Shown: positions 11,191 through 23,611 of the stretch, one piece after another | How positions within the stretch are numbered: position 1 is the first letter of the stretch | Layout: each line of letters starts with the position of its first letter | NCBI RefSeq assembly: GCF_964199755.1 | Contig: NC_133913.1 | Span: forward strand, 8,596,201 to 8,660,200 | DNA: 64,000 nucleotides | Direction of reading: 5' to 3' | Source of the DNA: Larus michahellis | Taxonomy: Eukaryota > Chordata > Aves > Charadriiformes > Laridae | The notes under the pieces: model-generated | What the model was told of the DNA's origin: nothing | What the model saw: only the letters and a program-made list of their open reading frames with translations | Database searches by the model: none | Made by a program: the position numbers and the translations under genes

Positions 11191-14100
11191 GACTCTGGGT
11201 GCAGCAACGGGCTTTAAGTTCCCTGACCTGCCTGTAACATCATTCTTTGCAATCCTTCTCTGCTGTCTCTTCTCTCTTCTTTCCAAAGATTTAGTTGCCC
11301 TTGTTCAAGGTCAGCACTGGTATAATGTGGTTGCTTAACCTTGTATTAATTTGCTGTGAGACACTTAAGTCACGAGAAAGTTGTAGGAATACTCATTTGG
11401 AAACTCCATTCTGCCGATCAGTTCAAGACTTAAGTGTTTAAGTTTAGGTCCTCTTTTTGTTTCTTGCTCTAGCTATGCGGGTATGCTGTGCCTGGCCTTG
11501 TATCTTGCTGTTTTTTAACTCACCTTGACTACTTGATTTCCTGGCCTAAATTTCAACCTGCTTCACTACTACGGACTTATTTAGCTAACATGGGAGAGTA
11601 CCATCGCCTTGTTTTGTCCAAGGGCTGAGTTACAGTGCAAATGGGAGCTGGATGACGTGAACAACCTTGGATCAACAAGTCGCAAGAGAACAACTGAAAC
11701 TGCTCTAATGATGTCATTGTGGACTTTGTGATTGGTGGCCTGCACTGACATCAGCTGTAGTAAATATAGGGGAGTAACGTTGCTACAGCATGCAAATGCA
11801 GGGCACCCGAGGAGAAGCTTTCACGTGTTGGTGCCACTCTGCCACCCAAGAACCCAGTCCTGAGACTGTCTGGAGAGCGTCATCTTTCCTGGATTTGACT
11901 TATGCTGGCTCACTGGAATGGTAATTTCAGAAAATCTCAGTTAATTGTGTGTTTGCATGTATGTGTCAGTGTAAAACTATTCCTCACTCAGCTTATCCTT
12001 TGTTTGGTCCGTTTAACTTATTGAGCTTAGTGGTGTCGTGTTCCTCGGCATCCCTTTCCCTCCGTCAGTTAATGGGCTGTTGGCTGACTGGTTACTGTCA
12101 ATGAGTTTGCTCTGGTCTTTTTTTGTTTGTACTGTGGGACTGCTGTTTTTGCTGGTGAGCTGCGCTGCTCCTGTCTGCCTTGCTGTCACTCTCAGTCCCT
12201 GGCTTGCCTTCCCTTGCGGAGAAGGCAACTACCCCTGTTCCCTGACATCTCTGTTTTCAGGAAACATAGCACACAAACTATGACCAACAAATTAAACAGG
12301 TATTGCTAGTCATCGTAGCTGTGAGCAGAACTTTATTGTTTCAAATGAAAATCCAAATAGGACAAGGAAGGAATAGATTACTCTAAATTCTTTACTGACA
12401 CAAGCCCAGATTCCCTGGCAATCCCTGATTTGGCTGATCCTGTGGTTTCTCTCTGAATTGAACATCTGGCTCTCCAGACCAGGGGACGCATACACAAAGA
12501 GGAAATGTCCCAAATTCAGGCTTTGGCCATGCCAGCAAGCAAACAAACTTAGTCAAACCAACTGACTCTGCAAACTTCATCCCCTACAAATGAAAGCAAG
12601 CACCCGCAAGCAAGGCTTATTGTCCATAGCATAAAAGAATACTTCATCTGATCAGTACAGACAGGAACTGAAATAAAAATGAGAGAAACAATTTATGAGA
12701 ACAAGAAAAGTTCACAGGGATTCTGAGAAAGCGTGGGAGGAGCCTAAAGGATGCCTGGAGAAATGCGCCTCATGTTCAGATGGGAGAAATGAAGTTTTTA
12801 TGTGTTTTGGGCAGGTAATTGGGACATGCAGAGAAAATGGAATGGGCATGAGGAACTTCTGCCTTCTGGAGGGTTGGAAACCAACTTGGTAAATAGCAAA
12901 GTATAAGAAGGGTCTGACATGCTGAGTCAATGAACTTAAGACAAAGAGGGAAATAAGGGATAGAGAGCAGAATTCCTGGAGTGAGACTGAATGGAAAAGG
13001 AAGCAGAGAGAAGAGAATTTGATGTGAAAATGAAAGTTCTGAGATGTGATGTGGAGTCCTCACAGACACAGGGGTAACAGGGTGAATTAGAGCAGGTAAG
13101 GCAGAACAGAAGTCTGTCTTCTCATGGAATGAGCTGTCATTCCTAAAGGCTGTCAAAATGCCTCTATGTAGGGTCAGAGAGCAGAATACTGGTCACGTAT
13201 CTTCAGATACTTACAGGATAGGAATCCAGATATAAGCTAGTCTTTTGGGCTTCATTAGAGTCAGTGGGGAGAAAAAGACATGCCCAGAGCATAGTTTCTC
13301 TCATCCTAGGGTAGGTATCAAGACTAGGACAAATTGATCGCATTCTTCAGCTGCCATTTCCTCAACCTTGAATTCAACAGGACTGCACAACCATTTCACA
13401 TGCAGAGATTTAGGATGCTGAGGGCTGAGGTAGAGAGAGGTGGAGTCGAATGTGTGTATCTGAAAGACATTTCAGGTGGGATCCAGGTTGCTAAAAAGAA
13501 ATGCCTAAAGCATGCCATCTGACTTCCAGCTGCCATACCTTAAGGGCACCCATAAATCATGTATGACAGTTGTTAACCCAGTGTAAATGTCTTGGGTATT
13601 TTAGGACATCTGAGATTACTTTGAACATTTACTTCTAGAAAAAGAGTCCCACTTTTGTGATTGAGCTGCTCATCAAGGTCTGCTTAAAACCAAAAACAAG
13701 AACTAAGTACACTCAGAGGATCATTGAGATCATCTTAATTTAGGTGTCTGAGATAAGTAGAATGAATGCTTGTATAAGTGAAACGAACTGTAGTCTGCAT
13801 ATCCTGGGTCCTCTCTGAAAGCAATATCCAGGTCACACTGAACCTCATAACAGCTTGTCTGTTCTCATTCTTCAGATTGCTTGTCTCACTGTATTGGCAA
13901 GAAAGTCAAGAAAGTAGGCATTCTTTTGCTAGCTGAAATGTTCTTTTCTTTTCTCAGATCACATCTGTTTGCTGTGAAACAGTCATGCCTGCAAAGTAAA
14001 GAATATGAAATACATCCTGTTTCCCTATTGTAGTACCTCATAAATTACTCTAAAGTATTTATATTTTTAATGATTGCCAGAGCAGGAATCCCTTAGGGGC

Positions 14101-14630
14101 TATAGCAAAACTATTTTTGTTCAGACCCAGGAAAGTTTGTACAGATTTCCAGTAACTTTGTTCCTAGCATCTACTTTGATGCTTAGACAGAATGATGTAT
14201 GAGCGTTTTTTTTATTTGTTTTGTTTTCTCTTTGGAGTCCTTTGTGGAGGAGAGGAATCAGACAACTCTGAGACTGCAGACAAAGCAGTCCTATGTGGAA
14301 TAAGGGCTTTTGGTGTGTGAATGGAAAAAGGTAATATTAGAGACAAACACAGTTGCAGTGAGGAGGGGCCAAAGCCTGCATTACTGGGGAAAAAGAAGTC
14401 TATTTATGAAGATAGCAACCAGTTGTAAAGTTACACTGGATTTTAAGGGTATAGATGCAGAGGAGCTAAACTGAACATCAAAGAAAACAGTTCCTAACAC
14501 TGAGGCTACCTCCACTGAACAAAATTTCCATTGTATAGTGCAAGGATATAAGGAGGTTTCGAGGATGGGGGTTTCTGAGCTAGGAGAGGAGAAGGATTAT
14601 CTCTCTTGATGTTGAAAAATGTACTTTCAT
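11191..14630. other. intergenic DNA, possibly with an unidentified repeat at about 11400-11960
   Basis: No gene recognised. The part from about 11620 to 11930 is richer in GC than its surroundings and carries a TAAATATAGGGGAG motif that could be a TATA box, followed by a CCACCCAAGAACCCAGTCCT segment. It has the look of an old LTR, but there is no second copy in the window to confirm this. The rest is AT-rich and unremarkable. Confidence 0.3.
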
Positions 14631-14681
14631 CAGCTTCCCTTCTACATTGTTCCTCTCATAGGCATGCTCAGATGGTAATGA

Positions 14682-15623
14682 ATGGAGCCACAAAATGTAA
14701 CCAATCCTGTGACAGAATTTGTCCTCCTGGGCTTCAACCACAGTCTTAAGACCCAGCAATTCCTCTTCGTGGTCTTTTTCCTTGTCTACATGATGACCTG
14801 CTTGGGAAACATCACCATCCTCACCACTGTTATCACTGACTACCACTTGCACACACCCATGTACTTCTTCCTGGCCAACTTAGCATTCACAGATATAACT
14901 GAATCATCAGTAAATACTCCCATTCTATTGTCAGGTCTCCTCTCCCAGCACAAAACTGTTCCATTCAAGGACTGCATCCTTCACATGTTTCTCTTTCACT
15001 TCATTGGTGGTGCTCATATCTTCCTTCTTGCAGTGATGGCAGCTGATCGGTATGTGGCTATCCATAAGCCCTTGCGGTACTTAACAATCATGAACCATGA
15101 GGTACGTGTAGTTCTAGTTGCAGGGTCATGGGCAGGTGGATTCATTCATTCTGCAGCACAGATTGCTCTGCTTCTCCCTTTACCTTACTGTGGTCCTAAC
15201 ACCCTGGACAATTTCCACTGTGACATTCCACAAGTACTGAAATTGGCCTGCATTGACACCTACCTGACAGAGCTGCTGATGGTCTCAAATGGTGGACTGC
15301 TCCTCACAGTAATTTTTGTCTTGCTCCTCATTTCATACACTGTCATTTTAGTCAAGATAGGGAGTCAAGTCACCGAAGGAAAGCACAAAGCTTTGTCGAC
15401 GTGCATAGCCCAGATAACGGCAATAAGCATAACGTTCATTCCAGGAATATTCATCTATGCTCGCCCCTTCAAGACATTTGAACTGGACAAAGTGGCCTCC
15501 ATCTTCTTCACTGTGCTTGTTCCGGTGCTGAATCCCATGGTCTACACCCTGAGAAATACCGAAATGAAAAAGGCCATCAGAAGACTTGCTTCTAGGGTCA
15601 TAAGAGATTCTGCCCAGGTTTAA
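14682..15623 (+). CDS. olfactory receptor, OR4-like
   Basis: This is an intact 313-residue odorant receptor GPCR of the olfactory cilia. Features: NVT glycosylation site at 5-7, TEFVLLGF at 11-18, LGN in helix 1 (41-43), PMYFFLANLAF at 59-69, Cys98, the DRY box within MAADRYVAIH at 119-128, LDNFHCDIPQVLKLAC at 175-190, ISYTVIL at 217-223, KALSTC at 236-241, and PVLNPMVYTLRN at 281-292. LDNF.CD..Q..KLAC and the SYTVIL stretch point to family 4. Two near-invariant positions differ: Tyr of MAYDRY is Ala and Cys of VAIC is His. A pyrimidine-rich tract ending CTCTCATAG at 14661 is a plausible 3' splice site 20 bp before the ATG. OR relics at 10987 and 54388 are its nearest relatives here. Confidence 0.93.
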   Translation: MEPQNVTNPVTEFVLLGFNHSLKTQQFLFVVFFLVYMMTCLGNITILTTVITDYHLHTPMYFFLANLAFTDITESSVNTPILLSGLLSQHKTVPFKDCILHMFLFHFIGGAHIFLLAVMAADRYVAIHKPLRYLTIMNHEVRVVLVAGSWAGGFIHSAAQIALLLPLPYCGPNTLDNFHCDIPQVLKLACIDTYLTELLMVSNGGLLLTVIFVLLLISYTVILVKIGSQVTEGKHKALSTCIAQITAISITFIPGIFIYARPFKTFELDKVASIFFTVLVPVLNPMVYTLRNTEMKKAIRRLASRVIRDSAQV

Positions 15624-16156
15624 AAATGCATCTTCCTATGCTTTCTCCCTTGCCTATGAGATGTTTCTTCTTCCTGCCTTTTTTGGTTTGAGAGTCATAT
15701 ATACTTTTCTCCTTTCCATTTTTTCTGCAGTAAGATTTTAGTAGTGTGTGATGACAGTGTTTCCTAAAGAATGTCTACACCTGTAACTTGTGCCATTAAT
15801 AGCCACCTGAAATCCTTCCTTCATATACTTCCACATTTGGATGACTTTATTAAGACAACCAGGAATTTTTTGATTCTCATGAGTATATTGTGACTGATTA
15901 TTTGCTAAGTTTTTTGTTTACATTTCCTGTTTACAATGTACAGTTATATTCTAAAGGAGCAAATAATTCAATTTGACAGACAGTATCTGTCTTATCTGTT
16001 TGTTCACACTTTAAATGTTATACTCCTTTAGACTGGAGTCAGTTAGTCACTGAGTTGACTGAAACCAACTCTCTAATCAAGTACAATGAGAAGGACAGAA
16101 TTTTTCTTTTTTGTCAAAAAATATTTTTTGATCATTACTTTTCTATCTTAGGTAAT
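15624..16156. other. 3' flank of the OR4-like gene, no gene seen
   Basis: AT-rich sequence that probably contains the 3' untranslated region of the upstream OR gene. I could not fix a poly(A) signal with confidence. Confidence 0.35.
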
Positions 16157-16632
16157 GTCATGGTTTAACCCCAGCCAGCAATGAGGACCACGCAGCCTCT
16201 CACTCGCCCCTCCAAGTCCAAATGAGGGAGAGAATAGAAAGAGTAAATCAGAAGTTGTTCAGCCGTCTCCAGGGAAGCAGGGCTCCATCACGTGTAATGG
16301 TTACTTGGGGAGACAAACACCATCACTCCAAATGTCCCCCTCCTTCCTTCTTCTTCCCCCATCTTTATATACTGAGCATGATGTCACATGGTATGGAATA
16401 GCCCTTTGGTCAGTTGGGGTCAGCTGTCCCAGCTGTGTCCCCTCCAAACTTTTTGTGCATCTCCATCCTACTCGCTGGTGGGGCGGTGTGAGAAGCAGAA
16501 AAGGCCTTGACTCTGGGCAAGTACTGCTCAGCAATAACTAAAATATCCCTGTGTTTTCAGCACAGATCCAAAACATAGCCCCATACTAGCTATTATGAAA
16601 AAAATTTAACTCTATCCCAGCCAAAACCAACA
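16157..16632 (-). mobile_element. ERVL-type solo LTR
   Basis: The left end reads TGTCATGGTTTAACCCCAGC and the right end AACTCTATCCCAGCC followed by AAAACCAACACA, the terminal TG...CA structure of a well-known bird ERVL-like LTR family as I recall it. The family is usually written starting TGTCCTGGTTTCGGCTGGGA, that is, on the minus strand here. No internal retroviral sequence adjoins it, so it is a solo LTR left by recombination. Target-site duplications are not evident by eye. It looks moderately old and complete in outline. Confidence 0.8.
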
Positions 16633-18764
16633 CAATTCCTTATCTATTCAAAACAATTTTATTATTCATAGCTTTTTATGAATATATATATTTACTTTTA
16701 AATGTGCATATGTAAACATATTTGAACATAGATGTAAATGTATATGCATGTGCATGTGTAGATATGTATATCCTGGCCCTAGGAAAATAAGCAACCAATC
16801 ACAGGGCATTATTGTAAAATCATATAGGGTACAACGGCAACAAAAGCAGCAGCCCCAGAGGCAAGGAGCAGCAGGGTTACCGAACCATGTGACTGGAAGG
16901 TGAGCACGACTTCCACATCAGGCGGGACATGTGACTATGGGGGTGGCGTGGGGTTTCCACTGACAGGTGGTGTCCTGGCACCTGCCACTTCTCATCCTGG
17001 ATAAGATTGTGTTCTGGTTAATCATGTAGACAGGGTAAATTGTACTGAATTCCCTCTGCCTTAGAGCAAGCCTCAGAAATCCTAGAAAACAGCTAAATTA
17101 ATCAGTTGATGTGTTGCTGGTGCAGGATGTGATGCTTTACTATAGAATCACAAAATGAATGTTTAGTGTTGTCGGATTATGCTGCTGCTTTAATTTAGCT
17201 TCTAACATTGACCTTCTAAAAGTCTGTGTTGAGTTTAATTTTCTGTTAGCATTACATATATATAATGTATTATGTAATATATAATATATACTGTACATTC
17301 AATAAAAATGTATAAATACAAAATTGAATCAATTTCACTTAACTGTAGTCATGTAGATCGTATATCTTTAAGCCTAAGCTACTCATTTGTTGTAGTTAAT
17401 GAAAAGAAATAAGCGCCTCCCAGTCCTGATTCATCTGACCCCTTGATACACTGCCAACTACAATTAAAAGAAATATTTTAGGGAAAAAGACAAAGACAGA
17501 AAATAAGAAATAGGGAGACATGAGTGGGGCAGGGGGAAAGTTGTTAAGTGTATTTGTTTTACACTTCCTGAAAGTGTGTATCTCTGTCAGTGGACTATGG
17601 AGAACTCATCCTGAATACTCGTAAAATGCAGAAAATTAATCGATCTGGAGAATTGTAGATGATGGCTTTCCATCGTGTGCATTCTCAGATGAGAATGTCT
17701 GCAGAATATGGGAAGTCAGAGGATGTGGGTTCATTTCTTTCCCAGAAGCAAAGATTAACAGTCATTTAAATGCAGAATTAATCATGAGATCATAAAAGGT
17801 AGGTTGTAAGGTACCTCTAGAGGTCACCTGGTCCAGGAATAATATGTGTTAAAATAAATAGTTAGTAAATACTAATAAAGAATTATAAATAAAGTCATAC
17901 ATCTTAGAGCTTTTATTAAGACACCTGGGCATCTGAGTTAGCGCTCCAGAACCACAGCTGCTGCCTCAATTATCTAACCATCACCCTTGGAACCAGAAAC
18001 AACCTGCACATCTGAAGAGACAAAGAAAGCATAATCTAGAGGATGCAGAGACAAAATCTTCTGCAGAGTCTGGCGCACCATGTTCACCCTCTGTCATCAG
18101 GTGGTGAGTGAAGCAGCTAAGGTCACAGGCAGTCTGGTTGCAGTCTTGGTGCTGGCAGTCAGGCAAGGATACAAATCGCTATGAGTGAATCTGGCATTTA
18201 AAAGAGCTGAACCTCTAGTGCATGCAGAGCAGTACTAAATACATGGGAGTGTGGGAGAGGATTCATGGCCACAAGAGCAATACTTCAGGTCACAATGATG
18301 GACTACCAACAGAGCTCCTGAAAGGGAGGTGCATATTGAAGCTGTTAGTGGGTGTTTGCAGTATTTTAAAGCTGGGATTGCAATAAACTTCAGAAATACT
18401 GATTCCTGGTGTGGAGTGAAGCTAGGAGTTGGATATCTGAAGAGCTGTTGGTACTTGTGAAGGACCTGGGAAGACAGGGGATAAGAGCTGTAGGGATTAG
18501 GGGAGTTCGGGCCTCAGCCGTCTTGCATTCACACGTGAATCACGAGTGCTGATAAAACCAATCTCATTAAGAATAACCTTGAGAGAACTCAGAATCAGTG
18601 AGGAAGAGAAGTGCTACAGGCAATACTGTGCTCATTCTAGTACAGGGACTTGAGATGTTAATTGCTCTCTTTGCCTGAGAATGAAGGACACTCGACCTTC
18701 AACTATGGATAAGAAGAAAGGTGAGTACGTAACTTCAGGGAAAAGGGACAGATACTTGGGAAGA
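16633..18764. other. intergenic DNA with a tiny CR1 3'-end relic
   Basis: No gene. AT-rich, with (AT)n-like sequence at about 17255-17300. At about 17783-17838 the sequence GTACCTCTAGAGGTCACCTG and its surroundings resemble the last bases of CR1 (GGACCTCTGGAGGTCATCTAG) on the minus strand. The rest is unassigned. Confidence 0.4.
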
Positions 18765-19945
18765 CCAATGGGTATCATCTAGCTGGACTTCTGCAAGGCC
18801 TTTGACACAGTCCCCCACAACATCCTTATCTCTAAATTGGAGAGATACGGATTTGATGTGTGGACTGTTAGGTGGATGAGGAACTGGCTGGATGGTCGCA
18901 TCCAGAGGAGGGTGGTCAATGGCTCGATGTCCAGATGGAATGGGGTGACAAATGGTATCCCTCAGGGATCCACACTGGGACCAGTGCTGTTCAATATCTT
19001 CATCAATGACATAGACAGTGGGATCAAGTGCACCCTCAGCAAGTCTGCAGATGACACCAAGCTGAGTGGTACAGTTGACAGGCAGAAGGGAGGGGATGTC
19101 ATCCAGAGGGACCTGGATGAGCTAGAGAGGTGGGCCTGAGCAAACCTTATGAAGTTCAACAAGGCCAAGTGCAAGGTCTTGCACTTGGGTAGGGACAATT
19201 CTGGTTATCAATGCAGGCTGGGGGATGACGTGATAGAGAGCAGCCCTGTGGAAAAGGACTTGGGGGTACTGGTGGATGAAAAGCTGGACATGAGCCAACA
19301 ATGTGTGCTTGGCAGCCCAGAGGGCAAATCTCATCCTGGGCTGCATCAAAAGAACCGTGGCCAGCAGATCGAGAGAGGTGATTCTCCCCCTCTACACTGC
19401 TCTGGTGAGACTCCACCTGGAGTACTGTGTCCAGCTCTGGAGTCCTCAGCACAAGGACAGGGAACTGTTGGAGCAGATCCAGAGGAAGGCCACAAAGATG
19501 GTCAGAGGGCTGAAGCACCTCTCCTATGAAGATAGGCTGAGAGAGTTGGGGTTGTCAGCCTGGAGAAGGCTCCAGGGAGACCTTATAGTGGCCTTCCAGT
19601 ACCTGAAGGGGGCCTATAAGAAAGCTGGTGAGGGGCTGTTTGCAAGGGCATGTAGCGATAGGACAAGGGACAATGGTTTTAAACTAGAGCAGGGTGGGTT
19701 TAGATTAGACATTAGGAAGAAGTTCTTTACAGTGAGGGTGGTGAGACACTGGCCCAGGTTGCCCAGAGAGGTGGTGGAAGCCCCATCCCTGGAGACATTC
19801 AAGGCCAGGCTGGATGAGGCTCTGAGCAACCTGATCTAGTTGAAGATGTCCCTGCTTAGTGCAGGGGGGTTGGACTAGGTGACCTTTAAATGTCCCTTCC
19901 AACCCAACTCATTCTATGATTCTATGATTCTATGATTCTACTTGT
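18765..19945 (+). mobile_element. CR1 LINE, 5'-truncated, 1.2 kb
   Basis: It encodes the C-terminal part of CR1 ORF2. The order is [34 protein letters not shown], the catalytic [38 protein letters not shown] and, in another frame, ANLILGCIKRTVASRSREVI to TFKARLDEALSNLI. A stop interrupts the frame at about 19138 (WA*ANLMKFNK) and a frameshift lies near 19305, so it is dead. The 3' end is the typical run of ATTCTATG units at about 19910-19940. The beginning lies inside reverse transcriptase motif A, the normal result of incomplete reverse transcription. Confidence 0.93.
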
Positions 19946-20339
19946 TTCTACCGAGTTTGTCAGTAGCGATCTTAGAAACTGGTTAGAGTTAGTATTACTT
20001 TTTCCTTCCATTCTATCCCTCAGGTTGCTATGTCGACTTATTCAGATGTATATATCTATGTCAGCAGCATGGTAAATTATGCAGTATGAATACCGCCATA
20101 AATAACTCATGAAAAGATGGCTTCACTGTAGAAAAGACCAGAATGAGTCATCACACTCGTAGATTGTGATTCTTGAGTCTCCTGTAAGCTGTTTCTTTTT
20201 GAACTAAATCATTTAAAGGACTGAAAAGAGACAAATTAAGAAGTGCATTATGTAATTTACCTGGTAAATTTGTTTCCAGTAGTGAAGACAAATTTATTAG
20301 CAGTGAAAATAGGAAGAAAGAATAGTTCAGAGTAGCCAG

Positions 20340-20545
20340 TGTTTTTCACTGTGGGAGTGGGACTGGGTAAACCACAATCTGCAGATGAAGGGTGGAGTCT
20401 CCGTCTCTGGAGACATTCCAAACCCGCCTGGACGTGTTCCTGTGCAACCTGCTCTAAGGTGACCCTGCTCTGGCAGGGGGTTGTACTAGATGATCTCCAG
20501 AGGTCCCTGCCAACCCTACCATTCTGTGTGATTCTGTGTGAAGAG
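20340..20545 (+). mobile_element. CR1 LINE 3'-end fragment
   Basis: It contains GGAGACATTCCAAACCCGCC, then TGACCCTGCTCTGGCAGGGG and a GATGATCTCCAGAGGTCCCT segment, ending with a repeated GATTCTGTGT unit. This is the tail of a CR1 subfamily whose terminal repeat is ATTCTGTG rather than ATTCTATG. A similar tail lies at 50107. Confidence 0.85.
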
Positions 20546-22640
20546 GATCTGGACACAGGAAGATTAATCACAGCAGGGAAGTAGGTAGAAAAACTGGGAA
20601 ACATTTACCATCTATCTAAAGTGGTGTGGCAGGAAACAGCAAAGAGGGAGTAACCTTGTTTGGTTCTTTGCTGGGGGCTGAACAACTCAGAGTAGTAGAT
20701 ACTGAGCCGTGTGGGAGAGATGTAGATGCAAAGCCATGGAAGTCAAGTGCCTCTGCAGAAGTCTCTATAACCAAGTAGAGGTGAAGGGAGAGTGTTGTTT
20801 CTGCATTAGCTGGATGTGTAGGATACAATACAATACAGGACAGCAGAGTGGAGTGGGAGGTTCCTGCAGGAATTTTTCTGTCATGTGATGAGATGGGAAG
20901 AGACTGGAGCTGACCAAACCACTTAGAGGGAATTTAAAGTGAGGCAAAGAGAAACTCAGATACAGATGGATAAAGATTCGCAGTCAGGTGAGAAACTTAT
21001 ACACACATGCAGCACAATGAGCCCTTCAGCTGTCCATGAAAGAAAGGAAGAGATGAAGAAAACAACTGTCAAGAATTTTTTTAATTTCAAGGCATCACAT
21101 GAAATTTTGACTTTTGACAAAAACATCAAAAAGTGACGTAAGGAGTATTTTTTCTTTGGTTTTTATTCCTTTCTTATGTTCCTTTGCTTTTTTTTCTTTA
21201 TTCTGAATTTTACTACTTTCTGCCACTTTCTCCTCTTAGTTGTTTTTATTTTTTTAGTTTCCACTGTCAATACCGATTTCATTTCTCACTGGTCTCAATA
21301 AGGGAACTAAACTAAAACTGCTCTAAAACTAAACAATCCTTACAGGTCTGGGCATTTTCTCCCACAGAAGTACTTTCAGTATGCTTTATTCTCTACCTCA
21401 ACATTTCTGGTGAAGTTACTAATGCAGTAATATACAGATGCCGTCATGTAGACAGACATACCATCTTTTTTAGCAAAATGGAAGAAAAACATTACAAAAT
21501 CTGGAGGCAAAACCTCATATAACTTTCTTCTGACCCAAAAGAAGAAAAAGAAGTGGGAGGAATGAAAGAACATAGATAAATGGAAAGACTTGAAAAAAGA
21601 TTCGGACCCATTTTTATTGTTTTCTTCCACCTTCTAGAGAGGTGTTAAAATCCACGGTTCCATTCAAAATATATGTAAATGCAATTATTTTTTACATTCT
21701 ATGAAAAACTGTCAGTTTGTTTTCCAGATTGCTATCACACCGGTTCATGGTGGATTAATTTCATATATTTAGAAAACTGAGTTTCATTTATGTTTCCAGT
21801 GTTCTGTTGACTTCATTGGAAAATTAGACACTTCTGTGGAATTTCTCTGGAGAAAGGTGGAAATCTGAATGCGATCCTCAACTCCCCTGAAAGACAATTG
21901 GGAAAAATGAAATATTTTGGAAAATACTTGTACTGGTCTATGCTAGAGAAAATTTAGATAGAATTCATCATTCCCTGGGCTGGCTTTACTAATATAATTT
22001 AGTATAAAGGGATTTTAAATTTTTTAATTTCAAACAACTTCGCAGCTGTCAGATGAATTCACCCAAGGAATTCATAGACCTTCCTTCAGATGGGAGTGGT
22101 CTATACTTAGTTTCCATTTATACTCAGTGGATGTGATTTAGGTTAATTGTGTAATTTTAGAGTGCACTTTGTCTTGCTTTGTTTAGCTTTCTACCCTAGA
22201 ATTAGATCTGTCTACCCTGGAAGGACTTGCTTTTGTCAACTGGAAAGGGAGTAGACATAAGTAGCTCAAATACAGCCATCTACACCTTAAACCACAAAAA
22301 TTATCCTGCCCATGGAAGAATGGACTGATACTTTATAACCTATATTCCATCCAGGTGCCAGTTCCCAGGGTGCAGAGAAAACAAAGAAAATCTGATAAAA
22401 TGTGGACATTTCCAGTTTATGTTTCCAGTAAAATGCCAAGGTTACAGGAAATCTAAATTACTGGCTTTCAAGTATTTCACCATTAGGAGTTCCCTAAAAC
22501 TAGGAAATGGGAAAAGGGCATACATTTTAGGCAATCTAAACATGCCTGAGGTTGTTCAAATATTTCTGAAGATTTGCACTGGTGTGGGTCCCATCACATG
22601 TCCCCCACCCTGCCCCCTCCTCCCCTCCCCCCACCATGAT
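20546..22640. other. intergenic DNA upstream of the second OR4-like gene
   Basis: No gene or recognisable repeat. AT-rich, with T-runs at about 21190-21250. Non-coding upstream OR exons may lie here but cannot be placed. Confidence 0.35.
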
Positions 22641-22674
22641 TACTGTCTGTTTTTCAGGGTTCTGCAGAGTCGAA

Positions 22675-23598
22675 ATGGATCACGAGAACTATACAGTAGT
22701 TACAGAGTTTATTTTGTTGGGATTGTCCCAAAACCATGAAGTCCAGATGATTCTCTTCTTGTTCTTCCTGCTCTTCTATATGATCATTCTGCCAGGCAAC
22801 ATCCTTATCATTCTCACAGTTCAGGGGGATTCCCAACTGGGATCACCCATGTATTTTTTCCTGGCCAATTTGGCATTCTTGGACATCTGCTACAGTTCTG
22901 TGACCCCACCCAAAATGTTGGCTGACTTTTTCTCACACCAGAAGACCATCTCCTACAGTGCCTGCATGGCCCAGCTTTTCTTCCTCCACTTCCTGGGAGC
23001 AGCTGAAGCTTTCCTGCTCATGGTCATGGCCTATGACCGTTATGTAGCCATTTGCAAACCTCTTCATTACAACAGGCTTGTGAACAGGGGGATATGCTGT
23101 GTCCTGGTTGGAGCTACATGGGGTGGGGGCTTCATCCATGGCATCACTCTATTTGGTCTCAGCATCCACCTTCCCTTATGTGGTCCCAACATCCTGGACA
23201 ACTTCTTCTGTGATGTCCATCAGTTGGTCAAGTTGGCCTGTGCCAACACTTACATAGTGGAGCTTTTGATGTTCCTCAACAACGGAGTTGTTATCATTAT
23301 GTGCTTTATACTTCTCCTAATCTCCTACACTGTCCTGCTGCTGAAGCTCTGGACACGGTCCTCCAAGGCAAAGAACAAAGTAGCCTCCACCTGTGTTTCC
23401 CACATCATTGTGGTTTCTGTCATGTGTGGCCCAGCGATATATATCTATGGTTTACCCTTCCAAGCTGTCCCAAAAGAAAAAGTTGTTGCTGTTTTCCATA
23501 CAGTCATCTTCCCCTTGACTAATCCCATGATCTATACGTTGCGTAACAAGGAGATCAAGGACTCTATGTGGAAGCTGGTCAGCAAATACATATTTTAG
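22675..23598 (+). CDS. olfactory receptor, OR4-like
   Basis: This is an intact 307-residue odorant receptor. Features: NYT glycosylation site at 5-7, TEFILLGLS at 10-18, GN in helix 1 (41-42), SPMYFFLANLAFLDICYSS at 57-75, Cys97, MAYDRYVAICKPLHY at 118-132, CGPNILDNFFCD at 169-180, KLAC at 186-189, ISYTVLLLK at 216-224, ASTCVSH at 237-243 and PLTNPMIYTLRNKE at 280-293. The NP motif of helix 7 is preceded by T where the family usually has L. An earlier in-frame ATG at 22582 would add 31 residues unlike any OR. The tract ending CTGTTTTTCAG at 22657 is a strong 3' splice site 17 bp before the chosen ATG, which favours 22675. AATAAA appears at 23606, only 7 bp after the stop. The long upstream pyrimidine run (about 22600-22635) strengthens the acceptor reading. 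Confidence 0.94.
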   Translation: MDHENYTVVTEFILLGLSQNHEVQMILFLFFLLFYMIILPGNILIILTVQGDSQLGSPMYFFLANLAFLDICYSSVTPPKMLADFFSHQKTISYSACMAQLFFLHFLGAAEAFLLMVMAYDRYVAICKPLHYNRLVNRGICCVLVGATWGGGFIHGITLFGLSIHLPLCGPNILDNFFCDVHQLVKLACANTYIVELLMFLNNGVVIIMCFILLLISYTVLLLKLWTRSSKAKNKVASTCVSHIIVVSVMCGPAIYIYGLPFQAVPKEKVVAVFHTVIFPLTNPMIYTLRNKEIKDSMWKLVSKYIF

Positions 23599-23611
23599 TG
23601 TGGAAAATAAA

